64,000 nt of DNA, taken from contig DATJTX010000027.1 in NCBI GenBank assembly GCA_035502855.1, positions 41,352 to 105,351 of the forward strand, in the 5' to 3' direction. The DNA comes from Candidatus Baltobacteraceae bacterium (GTDB lineage: Bacteria > Vulcanimicrobiota > Vulcanimicrobiia > Vulcanimicrobiales > Vulcanimicrobiaceae). Both the position numbers and the translations under genes were made by a program. The notes beneath the pieces are model-generated. The model worked only from the letters and a program-made list of their open reading frames with translations. It did no database searches and had not been told where the DNA came from. Below are positions 55,875 to 64,000 of this stretch, in pieces (within the stretch, counting starts at the first letter, position 1; each line of letters starts with the position of its first letter).

Positions 55875-56848
55875 GCGATCTCCTCAAATGACGGGCGGTG
55901 ATTTCGGACGCCGAACATGCTCAGAACTTGGACGACGCGCAGTCCGTTCTCGCCGTCGGTAAGCGGACGCTGACCGCTCGCAGCGGCTTCGACGAAGGCG
56001 CGGACTTCGGCGAGAAGCGGTTCCGCCGGCGTAAAATCCACCGGGCGTTCTTCTTCGCGCCAGAGCGTGGCGTGACCGAACTCGTCGTAGTCCTGCCCGC
56101 AAGGAGTCAGCGTGAGCGACGCGCCCTCGCGCGAATCGATTAGGCGCAGCACGCCGGTCGCGCCGAAGACGTCCAGGCGCGAGCTCTTGTCCGGGTCGAG
56201 CCAGCTCGTCTCGATGTGGGCCGTGCGGCGCCGCGTGAAGGTCAGGTCGGCGTAGGCAAAGTCGGCAATATGCTCGCGCACGAACGCCGAGGTCGCGCCG
56301 GCGACGGTCAGCGGAAATTCATCGAAGACTTCGAGCGCCAGCGCCACGTCGTGCGGTGCAAAACTCCACCAGACGTTTTCGTTCGCGCGCAGGGTCCCCC
56401 ATGACAGACGGCGCGAGCGCAGGTGGCGAACCTCGCCGATCGCGCCCTCCCGGATCAGCCCCAGCATCCGCTGCACGCCGGGATGGTAGAGCAGAACATG
56501 CCCGACGAAAAGGGTCATCTCGCGAGCGCGGGCTGCGCGAACGACCATCGCCGCGTCGTCGACGCTCATCGCCAACGGCTTCTCCACGAAGACGTGCTTG
56601 CCGGCGGCGATTGCGGCGAGCGCCAGCTCCGCGTGAACGGCGGGCGGCGCCGCGACCACGACCGCATCGATATTCCGCGCCAGGAGCGCGGTAATCTCCG
56701 ACTCCAGCCCCGCGTGCGGGTACTCGCGTCCCATCTCGGCAAGCGCCGGTGCGTTTGCGTCGCAAATACTCTCGAGCACGCCCAGCTGCGCGCACGCGCG
56801 AATGATGTTGCGCCCCCAGCGTCCGGCACCGATTACGCCGATCTTCAT
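55871..56848 (-). CDS. wbpB: Gfo/Idh/MocA-family oxidoreductase (WbpB-like)
   Basis: 325 residues, NAD-binding IGVIGAGRWGRNIIRACAQLG at the N-terminus and the catalytic-domain EKPLAMSVDDAAMVVRAA. WbpB oxidises C3 of UDP-GlcNAcA to the 3-keto form. It is directly behind the WbpA-type dehydrogenase, TGATG-coupled, which supports the pathway call. I chose the ATG at 56848 although a GTG lies one codon before. Confidence 0.88.
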   Translation of the reverse strand: MKIGVIGAGRWGRNIIRACAQLGVLESICDANAPALAEMGREYPHAGLESEITALLARNIDAVVVAAPPAVHAELALAAIAAGKHVFVEKPLAMSVDDAAMVVRAARAREMTLFVGHVLLYHPGVQRMLGLIREGAIGEVRHLRSRRLSWGTLRANENVWWSFAPHDVALALEVFDEFPLTVAGATSAFVREHIADFAYADLTFTRRRTAHIETSWLDPDKSSRLDVFGATGVLRLIDSREGASLTLTPCGQDYDEFGHATLWREEERPVDFTPAEPLLAEVRAFVEAAASGQRPLTDGENGLRVVQVLSMFGVRNHRPSFEEIA

Positions 56849-58185
56849 CACAGCATCACCACGTTGGCTCGGCCGTCACGGACGTTGCGCGTCGCATTGC
56901 GCGTATCGATCACCAGGCGCGCGCAGTCGACCACGCGCCCATAGTCGATCGTCGAATGATCGGTGAGGATCACGACCGCGTTGGCCCGTTCCATCACCTC
57001 ACGGGAAAGCGGAATCGAATGCCACATCGCGCCGTGTTCGTCGGTCACGCTGGGAACGTAGGGATCGTGGTAATCGATCCGCGCCCCATCCTTGCGCAGC
57101 AAATCCATGACCTTGAGTGCGGGCGATTCGCGCCAGTCCTCGATGTCGCGCTTGTAGGCGACGCCGAGCACGAAGATTTCCGCGCCCTTGAGGGCGACGG
57201 CTTGCTCGTTGAGGGCACGGACGACTTTCTCGCGCACGAAGTACGGCATCGTCCAGTTGATCTCGCCCGCGAGTTCGATGAAGCGCACGTTCATGTCGAA
57301 TTCGCGCGCCTTCCAAGCGAGATAGAACGGATCGAGCGGGATGCAGTGACCGCCGACGCCGGGTCCGGGATCGAAACGCATGATTCCGAACGGCTTGGTC
57401 GCCGCCGCGTCGAGCACGTCCCAAATGCTTATCCCGAGCCGGTCGCACAGGAGCGTCATCTCGTTGACGAGTGCGATATTGACGGCGCGGAACGTATTCT
57501 CGAAGACCTTGGTCATCTCGGCGACTTTGGGCGAGCTCACCGGAACGACGTTTTGGATCGTCTGCCGGTAGAACGAAGCCGCCACGTCGAGGCAGGCCGG
57601 CGTCACGCCGCCCACGACTTTGCTCGTGTTTTTGGTCGTGTAGCGAGCGTTTCCGGGGTCGACGCGTTCCGGCGAAAACGAGAGAAAGAAGTCTTCCCCC
57701 ACGCGCAGACCCGAGGCGGAGAGAATGTCGAGCAAGATACCGTCGGTCGTACCGGGATAGGTCGTACTCTCCAAACTGATCAGTTGACCGGGGCGCAGAG
57801 ACCGCGCGATTTCTTGTCCGACGTTGCGAATGTAGGAGATATCCGGCTCCTTGTTGACCGTGAGCGGCGTCGGTACGCAGATCACGATGCAGTCGCACTC
57901 GCCCAGCGATCCGAAATCGGTCGTCGCGGCAAGCCTCTTGCCCTCGACGGCTTCGGCCAGCTCGCCGTCTTGCACGTCGCGGATGTAGTTGAGCCCTTGA
58001 TTGACCTGATCGACGCGAATCGGATTGCGATCGTAGCCGATCACGGAGAATCCCACCTTGGCTTTCTCGACTGCCAGGGGCAAGCCGACGTAACCGATGC
58101 CGACGACACCGACACGGGCGCTTCGATCGACGATTTTCTGCTTGAGTTCGTTTGCGCCATGCGACGCAGGAGCAAGGATCTTCAC
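56848..58185 (-). CDS. wbpA: UDP-N-acetylglucosamine 6-dehydrogenase (WbpA/WecC type)
   Basis: 445 residues. N-terminal Rossmann fold VGVVGIGYVGLPLAVEKAK, central helical domain with catalytic Cys in GPGVGGHCIPLDPFYLA and C-terminal UDP-binding domain (AYKRDIEDWRESPALKVMDLL). It oxidises C6 of UDP-GlcNAc (or UDP-ManNAc) to the uronate. It is the first step of the ManNAc3NAcA branch. Two bases separate it from the WbpM-like gene. Confidence 0.9.
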   Translation of the reverse strand: MKILAPASHGANELKQKIVDRSARVGVVGIGYVGLPLAVEKAKVGFSVIGYDRNPIRVDQVNQGLNYIRDVQDGELAEAVEGKRLAATTDFGSLGECDCIVICVPTPLTVNKEPDISYIRNVGQEIARSLRPGQLISLESTTYPGTTDGILLDILSASGLRVGEDFFLSFSPERVDPGNARYTTKNTSKVVGGVTPACLDVAASFYRQTIQNVVPVSSPKVAEMTKVFENTFRAVNIALVNEMTLLCDRLGISIWDVLDAAATKPFGIMRFDPGPGVGGHCIPLDPFYLAWKAREFDMNVRFIELAGEINWTMPYFVREKVVRALNEQAVALKGAEIFVLGVAYKRDIEDWRESPALKVMDLLRKDGARIDYHDPYVPSVTDEHGAMWHSIPLSREVMERANAVVILTDHSTIDYGRVVDCARLVIDTRNATRNVRDGRANVVML

Positions 58186-58187
58186 GA

Positions 58188-60140
58188 TTAGGTTGCCTCG
58201 ATACGGGTGGTCATGACGGGCGCGATTTCCGCGCGCTCGACGCGGACGAATCGTTGCTGCGCGGGAACCTGCGCGCCCTCGCGGTCGGGAGCAGGCTTCG
58301 CGTGGACGAGCGGCGTGTATTCGGGGACGAACTCGCGCAGCGTGGCGATCGCGCCGGCCGTGTCGTAGCGGCGAACCGCAGCGCGCAAACGATCGACGCC
58401 CTCGTTCAGGTGCGCGTAATCGAGCCGTTCTTGCTTCGCGATGAAAAGGCGCTCGTGTGCGGTGCGCGTGAACCCCTCGCCGTCGGTGAGGATCTCCTCG
58501 AAGAGCTTCTCACCCGGACGAACCCCGCTCTCGACGATGTCGATGTCGCGATACGGCTCGAGCCCCGAGAGGCGCACGACCTGTTCGGCCAAATCGAGGA
58601 TGCGTATCGGCAGCCCCATGTCGAGCACGAACACCTCGCCGTCCATCCCCATCGACATCGCTTGCAGCACGAGCGAGACGGCTTCGGGAATCGTCATGAA
58701 GTACCGCACCATGTCGCGATGCGTAATCGTGACGGGCCCGCCGGACTGCACCTGCGCCTTGAAGATCGGCACCACGCTTCCCCGACTCCCGAGTACGTTG
58801 CCGAAACGGACCGAAACGAATTCCGTCGCCGAACCGCCGGCGAAAGACTGACAGATGAGCTCCGCCATTCGCTTGGTGGCGCCCATGACGCTCGACGGGT
58901 TCACCGCCTTGTCGGTGGAGAGCAGGATGAATTTGGCGGCGCCCGAAGCCGCAGCCGCGAGCGCCACCACCTTGGTGCCGAAAACATTGTTGCGAATGGC
59001 TTCGCAAACGTTGTCTTCGACGATCGGCACGTGCTTGTGGGCCGCGGCGTGGAGCACCACGCGCGGCTTATACGTGCTGAAGACATGGCGGATCGCACCG
59101 ACGTCGGCGACGTCCGCCAATACCATTCTGCTCCGGCAGAACTTGTAGGTCTCGTGCAATTCGCGCTCGATCGAGAACAGGCTGTTCTCGCCGTGGCCGA
59201 GGAGCACGAGCAGCGCCGGGTCGAACGCCGCGATCTGCCGGCAAATTTCCGAGCCGATCGAGCCGCCGGCTCCGGTAACGAGGACGACTTGGCCCTCCAA
59301 ATGCGGGCGAATCCCGGCCGTGTCGATCACGACCGGTTCGCGGTGGAGCACGTCCTCGAGCCGAATGTCGCGCATGCGTGAAACGGTGACGCGATCGGAT
59401 AGAACGTCGGCTGCATCCGGCACGACGGTGACGCTGGGCCGGCGCTCGGCCGGGACGTGCGTGCACAGCTCCTTGATCTCGTTGATCAGCCAGAGCGGCG
59501 CGGCCACGATCGCCACGATCACCGTATCGACCGCGTGCTTGCGCAGCAGCTCCGGCAATTGATGCAGTTTCCCCAGCACGCGCACGCCGTCGACGCGCCG
59601 TTCGGACACTCCGTCTTCGACACAGCCCACGACGCGCATCGCGACGCGCCGGTCTTCGAAGATCGACTTGGCGATTTGATGCGCGGCGATGCCGTGCCCG
59701 ACGATGAGCACGCGTTTGGCCTCCGGCCGCTGGTTTTGCCACCATATCCGCAAGACGACCAGACCGATCCGCGAAAACATGCGCAACACGAACGATAGTG
59801 TCGCGACGATGATCACCAAGCGCCCCGATGCGGTCTGCAGCGGCGTCGGAAGCACCTCGCAGAGGAGCGCCAAGACGGCGCCGGCAGTGGCTCCGACGAG
59901 CAGCCGCACGACGTCGTAAAAATCGAACGTGCGCGCGCTTTCGTAGCGAAACTGGACGTAGCAGCCGCTCACCAGGAAGATCGCGCCGATCATACCGAGT
60001 TGTTCCGGCGATGCCGAATGGATATCGCCTACGATCGGGGCCAGCAGCAGGGCGATTCCGATCAAGGCGCAGTCGGCGATGAGCAGGGCCGCGCGGAGCA
60101 ACGGCCGGATCGCCCGCGGACGTCCGTTGAGAGTCGACAT
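58188..60140 (-). CDS. wbpM: Membrane-bound nucleotide-sugar 4,6-dehydratase (WbpM/CapD-like)
   Basis: 650 residues. Four N-terminal membrane helices (about 15-115), then a CoA-binding-like Rossmann domain (VLIVGHGIAAHQIAKSIF), then an SDR domain with GAGGSIGSEICRQIAAFDP near 288 and STDKAVNPSSVMGATKRMAE, where Met replaces the usual active-site Tyr as in WbpM. These enzymes make UDP-4-keto-6-deoxy-HexNAc. This feeds bacillosamine-type or QuiNAc-type sugars. ATG at 60140 has GGAG five bases ahead. It heads the minus-strand wbp operon. Confidence 0.93.
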   Translation of the reverse strand: MSTLNGRPRAIRPLLRAALLIADCALIGIALLLAPIVGDIHSASPEQLGMIGAIFLVSGCYVQFRYESARTFDFYDVVRLLVGATAGAVLALLCEVLPTPLQTASGRLVIIVATLSFVLRMFSRIGLVVLRIWWQNQRPEAKRVLIVGHGIAAHQIAKSIFEDRRVAMRVVGCVEDGVSERRVDGVRVLGKLHQLPELLRKHAVDTVIVAIVAAPLWLINEIKELCTHVPAERRPSVTVVPDAADVLSDRVTVSRMRDIRLEDVLHREPVVIDTAGIRPHLEGQVVLVTGAGGSIGSEICRQIAAFDPALLVLLGHGENSLFSIERELHETYKFCRSRMVLADVADVGAIRHVFSTYKPRVVLHAAAHKHVPIVEDNVCEAIRNNVFGTKVVALAAAASGAAKFILLSTDKAVNPSSVMGATKRMAELICQSFAGGSATEFVSVRFGNVLGSRGSVVPIFKAQVQSGGPVTITHRDMVRYFMTIPEAVSLVLQAMSMGMDGEVFVLDMGLPIRILDLAEQVVRLSGLEPYRDIDIVESGVRPGEKLFEEILTDGEGFTRTAHERLFIAKQERLDYAHLNEGVDRLRAAVRRYDTAGAIATLREFVPEYTPLVHAKPAPDREGAQVPAQQRFVRVERAEIAPVMTTRIEAT

Positions 60141-60265
60141 CACGGCTCCATCCTAGATTTTGTGGTTACCGGGGACGAGATTCAGGGCGCTCATGGCCTT
60201 TGGGGCAGTCGGCCCCCCGCGCGGGGTCCTTCTGCCGTAGCGCCGCTTCGTATTGCGAAGGCACG
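60141..60265. promoter_or_regulatory. Divergent promoter region between wbpM and the acetyltransferase gene
   Basis: 125 bases without coding capacity. A perfect palindrome CCCCGCGCGGGG lies at 60216-60227, and a GAAGG ribosome-binding sequence precedes the plus-strand ATG at 60266. No convincing -35/-10 pair is visible. It must serve at least the wbp operon in one direction and the acetyltransferase in the other. Confidence 0.35.
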
Positions 60266-60904
60266 ATGACCGAGATGAATCCGCTCGCTCGCGCCGTGAC
60301 CGACGTGCGTGCCCTTCTTCGGCTGCTGCAAACCGAGTTGGGAGACGCCCGCCAGCGGGCAGCGCTGCCCGGGATCACCTACGCATCGCATACGATCATC
60401 CGCGGCGCCGACCGCATCCGCACGGGACGCAACGTCTTCCTCGATCACGGAGCCTATCTCAACCCGAGCACCGTCAACGACCGGCGCGGCTTCATCGAGA
60501 TCGGTGACGACGTCGAAATCGGACCGTACAGCGTTCTGTGGGGCGGCGGCGGTTTGACGATCGGAAACAACGTGCACCTCGGCGCGCACGTCCACATTAC
60601 GACGCAGCAAGGCCGCCCCGTCGATTCCACCAAGCGCGGGCCGCTGATCGTGGACGTCGCTCCCGTCGTGATCGGAAACGACGTTCTGATCTATTCCGGC
60701 GCCATCATCGTCCCGGGCGTGCGCATCGGCGACGGCGCAAGCGTTGCCGCGGGCGCGGTCGTCGTCCGCGACGTACCAGCCGGTGCGCGCGTCGGCGGCG
60801 TGCCGGCGCGCGTGCTATCGGCCGAGCGCCGGCGGGAGATCTTGCCGCGATTCGACCACGTGAAAATGGCGGTCGAGTCCGGTCACCGAGAGGATCTTTC
60901 GTAG
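60266..60904 (+). CDS. Sugar O/N-acetyltransferase of the left-handed beta-helix (LbetaH) family
   Basis: 212 residues. The hexapeptide region (IGDDVEIGPYSVLWGGGGLT, IGNNVHLGAHVHI, IGNDVLIYSGAIIVPGVRIG) and a C-terminal VPARVLSAERRREI are typical of CatB/WbbJ type acetyltransferases. The conserved His (GAHVHITT) is likely catalytic. The ATG at 60266 with GAAGG in front is used. Its 3' end overlaps the STAS gene on the opposite strand by 90 bases. Substrate is probably a sugar of the repeat unit. Confidence 0.85.
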   Translation: MTEMNPLARAVTDVRALLRLLQTELGDARQRAALPGITYASHTIIRGADRIRTGRNVFLDHGAYLNPSTVNDRRGFIEIGDDVEIGPYSVLWGGGGLTIGNNVHLGAHVHITTQQGRPVDSTKRGPLIVDVAPVVIGNDVLIYSGAIIVPGVRIGDGASVAAGAVVVRDVPAGARVGGVPARVLSAERRREILPRFDHVKMAVESGHREDLS

Positions 60905-61165
60905 CACCGGAAGCGGGACGACCAGATAGATCTCACTGCCCGAAGGCCGCAGACTGCGTCGCAGACGGGCCAGCGCGTTGATCGCGGAGGAATCCATGAA
61001 TCGCAGCGCGCTCATGTCGATGACGACGATGGGCGCGTGGCGCAGTTCTTCCAGAGCGGTCGCAAACGACGCCGCGTTCGAGAGGTCGATCTCGCCGGAA
61101 ACTTCGAGGAGCGGGTGCCCTCCGATCTCACCGTGGGTGAACCGCGCTAGTGGCCCGCGCGTCAA
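60815..61165 (-). CDS. STAS-domain protein (anti-sigma factor antagonist type)
   Basis: 116 residues with the SpoIIAA-like pattern: ISVSGEIDLSNAAS-type beginning (LLEVSGEIDLSNAASFATAL), IVVIDMSALRFMDSSAINAL where the Ser of the DSS motif is the usual phosphorylation site. It probably answers to a partner switching kinase. No kinase or sigma factor is next to it. The gene overlaps the 3' end of the acetyltransferase by 90 bases antisense, so the two mRNAs could pair. It overlaps the helix-turn-helix gene by 4 bases. Confidence 0.85.
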   Translation of the reverse strand: MTRGPLARFTHGEIGGHPLLEVSGEIDLSNAASFATALEELRHAPIVVIDMSALRFMDSSAINALARLRRSLRPSGSEIYLVVPLPVLRKILSVTGLDRHFHVVESRQDLPPALGR

Positions 61166-61671
61166 TTGCGCGCGTCCAACCGGCCGGCGTCGGCTTGCGC
61201 GAGCAACTCGATCAGTACCGTACGCCTCGCATCCACCGGTGCTTTGTTGTAGCGCTCGAACGTCGCCCCGAGCAGTTGTGCCAGGCCCTCATAGACCAAT
61301 GCCTGCGACTCGGCTGACGCCGGCGCCCGGCTCGGATTGGTCGAGCGCAGATCGCCGTCGATCCGTCCGCGGTCGATCAGGCGCAGCAGCGTGCTCTCGC
61401 ACGAAGGACGCCGGTAGAGGTTGCGTCGCGAGCGCACGCCGGGAAACGCGGCCCGCTCGCGGGTGATGAATCCGAGATCGTCGAGCGCCGAGAGCGCTTC
61501 GAAGACCATCGACGAGCTATAGAGACCCAGGTCCTCGCGGATTTGGTCGATGGTCGGACTGCACGCCCCGGCCGGATCGGAGAGCATGGTCAAGTACACG
61601 TACATGCTCACCTGGCGCGGATTGAGGACGTGAAACAAAAAACCACTCCACCACGCGGGGATCAAAGCCAT
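61162..61671 (-). CDS. Helix-turn-helix protein, probable transcription regulator
   Basis: 169 residues from the ATG at 61671. The N-terminal part (MALIPAWWSGFLFHVLNPRQ, VYLTMLSDPAGACSPTIDQI, REDLGLYSSSMVFEALSALDDLGFI) is a winged-helix pattern. The C-terminal ~80 residues are helical and of unknown fold. A GTG at 61716 would add 15 residues; neither start has a good ribosome-binding site. It is coupled to the STAS gene by a 4-base overlap. Its relation to clpX upstream is uncertain since a terminator separates them. Confidence 0.65.
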   Translation of the reverse strand: MALIPAWWSGFLFHVLNPRQVSMYVYLTMLSDPAGACSPTIDQIREDLGLYSSSMVFEALSALDDLGFITRERAAFPGVRSRRNLYRRPSCESTLLRLIDRGRIDGDLRSTNPSRAPASAESQALVYEGLAQLLGATFERYNKAPVDARRTVLIELLAQADAGRLDARN

Positions 61672-61868
61672 AGGAGCGCACACATGCTCTGCGCCGTCTT
61701 GGGGCGGTTTTTCCACTGGGTCGCTCGTTTGGAATTCCTCCGGCTGGAAGCCTGCGCGGCGTATGGTCCAGAAATCTGGAGGTAAATTCTGCCGCAGCGG
61801 CCGGGCGCTTCAAACCAGGCTTTTCGGGGTATCGCGCGCGCGGCCGGAAAACCCGGGAAACTCCTTGG

Positions 61869-61885
61869 AAAAAAAGAGGCCGGCG

Positions 61886-61895
<10 letters not shown>
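61869..61895 (-). terminator. Intrinsic terminator of clpX
   Basis: On the minus strand GCCGGC (61895-61890), loop CTAGC, GCCGGC (61884-61879), then CTC and seven T (61875-61869). The clpX stop codon TAG lies in the loop, so the terminator begins inside the coding sequence. A clear Rho-independent type. Confidence 0.8.
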
Positions 61896-63145
<1,250 letters not shown>

Positions 63146-63171
63146 ATCGGGGGCGGGCGTCCTCCTGGGCG

Positions 63172-63780
63172 TTAAGCCGGCGTCGACAAGGCTCCACGGT
63201 CTTCGATAACGTGATCGATAATCCCGTAGTCCTTGGCCTCGTCCGAGGTCATGTAGTAGTCGCGGTCGATATCCTTGAGGACTTGCTCGATCTGCTTCTT
63301 GGTCGTCCGCTCGTAGATGTGGGCGATGGTTTGGCGCGTCGCGATCAGGTCACGGGCGGCGATTTCCACGTCGGTTGCCTGCCCCCCGATCTGCGAGACC
63401 CAGGGCTGGTGGATCAGAATCTTGGCATGGGGGAGGGCAAAACGCTTTCCGGCTGCGCCCCCGGTCAGCAGAACCGAGCCCATCGAGGCGGCCATGCCCA
63501 TGCAGATGGTCGCGACGTCCGGCTTGATGAAGCGCATGGCGTCATAGATCGCTAGGCCCGCGGTCACGCTGCCGCCCGGCGAGTTGACGTACATGTCGAT
63601 GTCCTTGTCGGGGTCTTCTTTTTCGAGGAAGAGCAGCTGCGCGATCACGAGGTTGGCCAAATGATCGTCGATCGGCCCGCCGACGAAGACGATCCGGTCC
63701 TTGAGTAGGCGTGAATAAATGTCGTACGCGCGCTCCCCGCGTGCGCTTTGTTCGACGACCATCGGTACGAGATGCCCCAT
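63172..63780 (-). CDS. clpP: ATP-dependent Clp protease proteolytic subunit ClpP
   Basis: 202 residues from the ATG at 63780 ([20 protein letters not shown]), matching ClpP length. Catalytic Ser in [16 protein letters not shown], His in [14 protein letters not shown], Asp in the C-terminal section. A GTG/ATG further upstream keeps the frame open to 63891, but the added residues do not resemble ClpP and are probably untranslated leader. No trigger factor gene is visible upstream in the window. Confidence 0.96.
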   Translation of the reverse strand: MGHLVPMVVEQSARGERAYDIYSRLLKDRIVFVGGPIDDHLANLVIAQLLFLEKEDPDKDIDMYVNSPGGSVTAGLAIYDAMRFIKPDVATICMGMAASMGSVLLTGGAAGKRFALPHAKILIHQPWVSQIGGQATDVEIAARDLIATRQTIAHIYERTTKKQIEQVLKDIDRDYYMTSDEAKDYGIIDHVIEDRGALSTPA

Positions 63781-64000
63781 ACGCTTGTAATCCGTTCCTT
63801 TTTCCAGTTGCCCGCCGCTAACGTAACCCACGCGACGTGGGTGAAGGTTCCGGCGGAATCGGCTAGGGAAGCTCTGAAGAAGTCCATGCACCGATCGTTA
63901 TGGCCCCGATGGCCGCAGACCCGAGGAGTCGGCGAGGGAGCATAGCCGGGGTGTTCTGTGACCGAGCCGACGACGATGGAGATGCGCCATCGCGGCCATA
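63781..64000 (-). other. Leader/upstream region of clpP with a copy of the queA-start sequence
   Basis: No gene is supported here on either strand. At 63863-63889 a 27-base sequence matches bases 5224-5250 (the start of queA) in 24 of 27 positions. AAGGA, about 15 bases ahead of the clpP ATG, could be its ribosome-binding site. Confidence 0.45.

Noticed and set aside
63781..63891. Extended ClpP N-terminus
   Set aside because: The added 37 residues do not resemble ClpP, and the ATG at 63780 gives the normal length.

Overview
The window is a GC-rich, very densely packed bacterial chromosome segment. No intergenic gap exceeds about 280 bp, and there is no tRNA, rRNA, insertion sequence, phage gene or CRISPR array that I can see. 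The cell looks diderm: there is a Wza-type export lipoprotein, a TonB-type receptor and several lipoproteins. It also carries genes usual in the Terrabacteria (a PASTA-domain Ser/Thr kinase, a SpoIID/LytB-domain protein, RqcH, PyrR). That mixture would fit a lineage such as Candidatus Eremiobacterota (WPS-2), but this is inference from gene content and not a proven assignment.

Left part (1-13100). An acyl-CoA synthetase 3' end, a small membrane protein and rqcH lie on the plus strand. A convergent minus-strand superoxide dismutase follows. Then comes one long minus-strand operon that reads from 13070 down to 3136: hypothetical zinc-finger-like protein, class B penicillin-binding protein, PASTA kinase, ruvC, ruvA, ruvB, SpoIID-like protein, PilZ protein, queA, quinone oxidoreductase. 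Almost every junction in it overlaps by a few bases. At two junctions a mini-ORF with its own Shine-Dalgarno-like sequence ends on or next to the next start codon.

Middle part (13100-33100). A secretion or uptake cluster holds a six-cysteine secreted peptide, a secreted protein and a TonB-type receptor. Pyrimidine genes follow (carB, carA, pyrC, pyrB, pyrR, with valS in front of pyrR). Inserted between carA and carB is a translationally coupled set BatD-like / MoxR / DUF58 / BatA, followed by pdxH and a small membrane protein. MarC, a coiled-coil protein with 21-bp repeats and a 57-residue acidic protein sit between carA and pyrC.

Right part (33000-61200) is a Wzx/Wzy/Wzc-type exopolysaccharide locus. 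It encodes a Wzc tyrosine autokinase, a Wza-like exporter, a WbaP-type initiating sugar transferase, a Wzx flippase, a Wzy/WaaL-type polymerase or ligase, and several glycosyltransferases, including a fused tandem duplicate. A full wbpA-wbpB-wbpE-wbpD-wbpI set for UDP-2,3-diacetamido-2,3-dideoxy-mannuronate is present. So are a WbpM-type dehydratase and an ArnB-like aminotransferase for a second amino sugar, and two large lipoproteins, one resembling a glycoside hydrolase. Two receiver-type proteins and a STAS protein are the likely regulators. The window ends with a helix-turn-helix protein and clpP-clpX, the latter with a clear intrinsic terminator that spans its stop codon.

The most unusual items are the symmetric six-cysteine secreted peptide with a strong hairpin behind it, the duplicated glycosyltransferase fusion, the leader mini-ORFs, and the large lipoproteins embedded in the polysaccharide locus.
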